From: an uncultured Selenomonadales bacterium
GTDB lineage: Bacteria; Bacillota_C; Negativicutes; Selenomonadales; Selenomonadaceae
Reading direction: 5' to 3'
NCBI GenBank assembly: GCA_947302675.1
Contig: CAMYWI010000039.1
Location: 1 to 8,831, forward strand
Length of the DNA stretch: 8,831 nt
Numbering within the stretch: position 1 is the stretch's first letter; the number at the start of each line of letters is the position of its first letter. The notes below the pieces were generated by a model. That model saw only the letters and a program-made list of their open reading frames with translations. It searched no databases and had not been told where the DNA came from. Both the position numbers and the translations under genes were made by a program. Positions 6,824 through 8,831 of this stretch are shown piece by piece.

Positions 6824-7192
6824 ATGTCACTTCGAGGGATTCGCGGCGCGGTGACAGTCGACGAGAATTCAAAGGAAAAAATCTGGCTGGCGGCGCGGCA
6901 GCTCGTCACGAAAATTTTATCGCAGAACGAGTTGCGAGCAGACAACATCGGCGCGATAATTTTTTCAACGACAGAGGATTTGACAGCCGCCTTTCCGAGT
7001 TCGGCAATTCGACAACTGCCGGCGTTGCGATTGGTGCCGCTGTTCGACACGCGCGAGCCTGCCGTTGAAAATTCGTTGCCGCTTTGCATTCGAGTTTTAA
7101 TCTTGGCGGACATTGAGATTGAGCAAAACAAAGTTCATCACGTGTACTTGGGCGGCGCGAAGAATCTCCGCCCCGACCTTGAGAATAATTAG
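6824..7192 (+). CDS. aroH: Chorismate mutase, monofunctional AroH type
   Basis: A 122-residue protein of the trimeric AroH-fold chorismate mutases, which convert chorismate to prephenate, the first committed step toward phenylalanine and tyrosine. Numbering aligns with the B. subtilis enzyme without gaps through the active site: R7 (RGIRGA), F57 (DLTAAFP), R63, E78, R90 (CIRV) and Y108 (HVYL) are all present. The position equivalent to Cys75 is Asp. Full length, with the usual LRPDL near the C-terminus, so it should be active. ATG 6824 has GGAGG (6811-6815) 8 nt upstream; the first G of that site is the last base of the preceding TAG stop, indicating coupling to the ABC-F-like gene. The overlapping ATG at 6817 is in another frame and encodes no recognisable protein. 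No other aromatic-pathway gene is present. Confidence 0.95.
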   Translation: MSLRGIRGAVTVDENSKEKIWLAARQLVTKILSQNELRADNIGAIIFSTTEDLTAAFPSSAIRQLPALRLVPLFDTREPAVENSLPLCIRVLILADIEIEQNKVHHVYLGGAKNLRPDLENN

Positions 7193-7220
7193 TAATGTGT
7201 AATGTGTAATGTGTAATTGT
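7193..7220. repeat. Tandem heptamer repeat between aroH and the aldo/keto reductase gene
   Basis: Three perfect copies of TAATGTG (7193-7213) start immediately after the aroH stop codon, followed by a degenerate fourth unit TAATTGT (7214-7220). The tract ends just before the AGGAGG ribosome binding site. No hairpin is evident, so it is not an obvious terminator. Confidence 0.85.
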
Positions 7221-7235
7221 TTAGGAGGGTTTAAC

Positions 7236-8360
7236 ATGGCGTATTTGGGAGAGGAAATTAAAAAGCTGGGTTTCGGGCTGATGAGGCTACCGAGACTCAG
7301 CGACGAGACCATTGACCTTGAGCAAGTCAAACAAATGGTCGATTTGTTCCTGTCGAAGGGTTTTACGTACTTTGACACGGCGTGGGCGTATCCCGGCAGT
7401 GAGGACGCAATCCGGCAGGCGTTGGTTGAGCGTTATCCGCGCGAGAAATTTCAGCTTGCGACGAAAAACGCGGCGTGGATTAACTGCAAGACGCGTGAAG
7501 ACGCAATCGCGCAGTTCGAGACTTCGCTCCGTCAAACGGGCGCGGGCTACTTCGATTTTTATCTCCTGCACAATCTTGGTGAGACGCGCACAGAATTTTT
7601 TGAGCGTTTCAAGATGTGGGATTTTGTCTTTGAGAAAAAGCGCGAGGGCTTGATAAAGCACGTCGGCTTTTCCTTCCACTCGACGCCGCAAGAGCTTGAC
7701 GAGATTTTGACAAAGCACCCGGAGGCGGAGTTTGTTCAACTGCAAATCAACTGGGCGGACTGGGAAAATCCTGCAATCCAATCGCATGGTTGCTACGAAA
7801 TCGCCCGCAAGCATGGCAAGCCGATTGTCATCATGGAGCCGATTAAGGGCGGCATGTTGGCGAATCCGCCCGACGAAGTCAAAGCCGTCTTCAAAGCCGC
7901 CAATCCCGACGTGTCGTTTGCGTCATGGGCTATTCGTTATGCGGCAAGTCTCGACGGCGTGATAACTGTCCTGTCGGGCATGTCGACGCTTGAACAAATG
8001 CAAGACAACGTCGCTTACATGGAAAATTTCAAGCGGCTTGACGACGCCGAACGCGCGACCGTCGAAGAGGCGCAAAAAGTTTTGGCGGGCATTCCGATTG
8101 TCCCCTGTAGCGTCTGCAATTATTGTTCCCATGTCTGTGAACAAAACATTGGAATCAGCGGCTCGTTCACCGCTTACAATGTCTTGACGCTTTACAAAGA
8201 TAAAAAGTTCGCCGCCAATCAATATCGCTGGCTCGTCGAGATGCACGGCAAAGAGTACGCTGGCAAGTGTATTAAATGCGGCGCGTGCGAGAAAGTTTGC
8301 CCGCAACACATTAAAATTCGCGGCGAACTCGTTAAAGTAGCTAAGGCTTTCGGCAAATAA
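7236..8360 (+). CDS. Aldo/keto reductase with C-terminal 2x[4Fe-4S] domain
   Basis: A 374-residue oxidoreductase of the COG1453 type: an aldo/keto reductase TIM barrel plus a ferredoxin-like tail. The barrel carries the catalytic tetrad D47, Y52 (FDTAWAY), K77 (LATKN) and H112 (YLLHN). The tail has two Cys clusters suited to [4Fe-4S] centres: C291, C294, C297, C301 and C345, C348, C351, C355 (CIKCGACEKVCP). It probably moves electrons between NAD(P)H or a carbonyl substrate and an iron-sulphur partner; the substrate cannot be told from sequence. No signal peptide or membrane segment is seen, so it is cytoplasmic. ATG 7236 is chosen because AGGAGG (7223-7228) lies 7 nt upstream; a longer reading from ATG 7209 would start inside the heptamer repeat. 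It lies 43 nt after aroH with no terminator between, so co-transcription is likely, and it ends 19 nt before a hairpin terminator. Confidence 0.93.
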   Translation: MAYLGEEIKKLGFGLMRLPRLSDETIDLEQVKQMVDLFLSKGFTYFDTAWAYPGSEDAIRQALVERYPREKFQLATKNAAWINCKTREDAIAQFETSLRQTGAGYFDFYLLHNLGETRTEFFERFKMWDFVFEKKREGLIKHVGFSFHSTPQELDEILTKHPEAEFVQLQINWADWENPAIQSHGCYEIARKHGKPIVIMEPIKGGMLANPPDEVKAVFKAANPDVSFASWAIRYAASLDGVITVLSGMSTLEQMQDNVAYMENFKRLDDAERATVEEAQKVLAGIPIVPCSVCNYCSHVCEQNIGISGSFTAYNVLTLYKDKKFAANQYRWLVEMHGKEYAGKCIKCGACEKVCPQHIKIRGELVKVAKAFGK

Positions 8361-8379
8361 ACCATTTACGATAAACAAA

Positions 8380-8408
8380 AAAATCCTCGACGCGAAGTCG
8401 GGGATTTT
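8380..8408. terminator. Bidirectional intrinsic terminator between convergent genes
   Basis: A 12-bp stem (arms 8380-8391 and 8397-8408, one G-T pair) with a GCGAA loop. On the plus strand it is followed by TTTT within the arm and then GCTTTT. On the minus strand it is followed by a run of seven T. It serves both the aldo/keto reductase gene (plus) and the DNA glycosylase gene (minus). Confidence 0.88.
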
Positions 8409-8412
8409 GCTT

Positions 8413-8831
8413 TTACTTAGATAGAAATTTACTGCCTGCCGCGACGAATCGCCAAAGATAATCCGCCGCCGCGCCCGCGTAATCGACGTTGATTCTTTTA
8501 GTCGCTGTGACCTCTGCGCGGAAGTCGGTCGTCTCGATAAAAATTTCCTCGCCGCATAAATCTAAGCCGTAAAAATCTTTCGTGACACTCAAAGCTTGTG
8601 AGAGCTTGCCGGGTCCCGAACACAGCTCGCGCAGATTTTTCTTGCCGCGCCGAAGTTTCATAAGCTCGACGCCTTCAACCGGCTCAAGCGCACGAATCAA
8701 CACCGCCTCAGGAACATTCTCGACGTTGGCGACGACGTTCGTACAAATATTTCTGCCGTAAATCAGATAGACATAGACGAAACCGCCCGCGCCATAAAAA
8801 ATTTTCGTGCGCTCAGTCATTCCGCGATAAG
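8413..8831 (-). CDS. mpg: 3-methyladenine DNA glycosylase, AAG/MPG type (partial, runs off right edge)
   Basis: The C-terminal 138 or so residues of a base-excision-repair glycosylase that removes alkylated purines. Visible motifs are YRGMTERT and FYGAGGFVYVYLIYG near the edge, then NVV, AVLIRALEPVEG, RRGKKN, SGPGKL and a terminal LWRF. These follow the family order; family members are usually about 190-200 residues. Codons for Tyr-Arg-Gly precede Met at 8820 in frame and match the conserved AYRGMT block, so that Met is internal. The true start and the catalytic Glu (in the VETEAY motif of the family) lie beyond the window. The usual Pro of PWRF is Leu here. The stop TAA (8415-8413) is 4 nt from the terminator stem. 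Confidence 0.94.
   Translation of the reverse strand, partial: YRGMTERTKIFYGAGGFVYVYLIYGRNICTNVVANVENVPEAVLIRALEPVEGVELMKLRRGKKNLRELCSGPGKLSQALSVTKDFYGLDLCGEEIFIETTDFRAEVTATKRINVDYAGAAADYLWRFVAAGSKFLSK

Noticed and set aside
6824..7068. Overlapping frame starting at ATG 6817 across aroH
   Set aside because: It is a shifted shadow of aroH, Arg-rich, with worse spacing to the ribosome binding site and no family resemblance.
7179..7205. Promoter TTGAGA-15 nt-TAATGT before the reductase gene
   Set aside because: Poor spacing, weak -10 box, and the -10 is just a repeat unit. Co-transcription with aroH is simpler.
7209..7235. ATG 7209 as start of the aldo/keto reductase
   Set aside because: It lies inside the heptamer repeat upstream of the AGGAGG site, and the added residues do not fit the family.
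8818..8820. ATG 8820 as the true start of the DNA glycosylase gene
   Set aside because: The in-frame codons upstream give YRG, completing the conserved AYRGMT motif, and the family is about 50 residues longer.

Overview
The window is 8.8 kb of densely packed, mid-GC bacterial chromosome. It shows strong GGAGG-type ribosome binding sites, gaps of only a few bases within operons, TTG start codons at two genes and a monofunctional AroH-type chorismate mutase. Together these suggest a Bacillota-like organism, possibly an anaerobe because of the iron-sulphur aldo/keto reductase. A Negativicutes member is my best guess, but this is inference only. No RNA gene, CRISPR array, insertion sequence or prophage gene was found.

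Left half, minus strand (about 5684 down to 1): a consensus-like promoter drives hisD (histidinol dehydrogenase), then sbcD and sbcC (the SbcCD/Mre11-Rad50-type nuclease). There is no stop codon between hisD and sbcD, so they form one reading frame of 788 codons (3262-5628). sbcC starts 2 nt after sbcD. A second promoter just past sbcC probably drives a YdjM-like membrane metal-dependent hydrolase. Its stop codon overlaps the ribosome binding site of the next gene, whose signal-peptide-like first 14 codons run off the left edge.

Right half, plus strand (5692-8408): a divergent promoter, back to back with the hisD promoter, drives a small tandem-ABC protein. It resembles an ABC-F ATPase but has lost the signature motifs and switch histidines. 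It is translationally coupled to aroH (chorismate mutase). An aldo/keto reductase with a C-terminal 2x[4Fe-4S] module follows after a short heptamer repeat. This unit ends at a bidirectional hairpin terminator shared with a converging, edge-truncated 3-methyladenine DNA glycosylase gene (minus strand).

Functional themes are DNA repair (SbcCD, Mpg) and aromatic/histidine amino-acid biosynthesis (AroH, HisD). The most unusual points are the linker-free HisD-SbcD reading frame and the degenerate mini-ABC-F protein next to aroH. I see no clear defence island or other complete new system.
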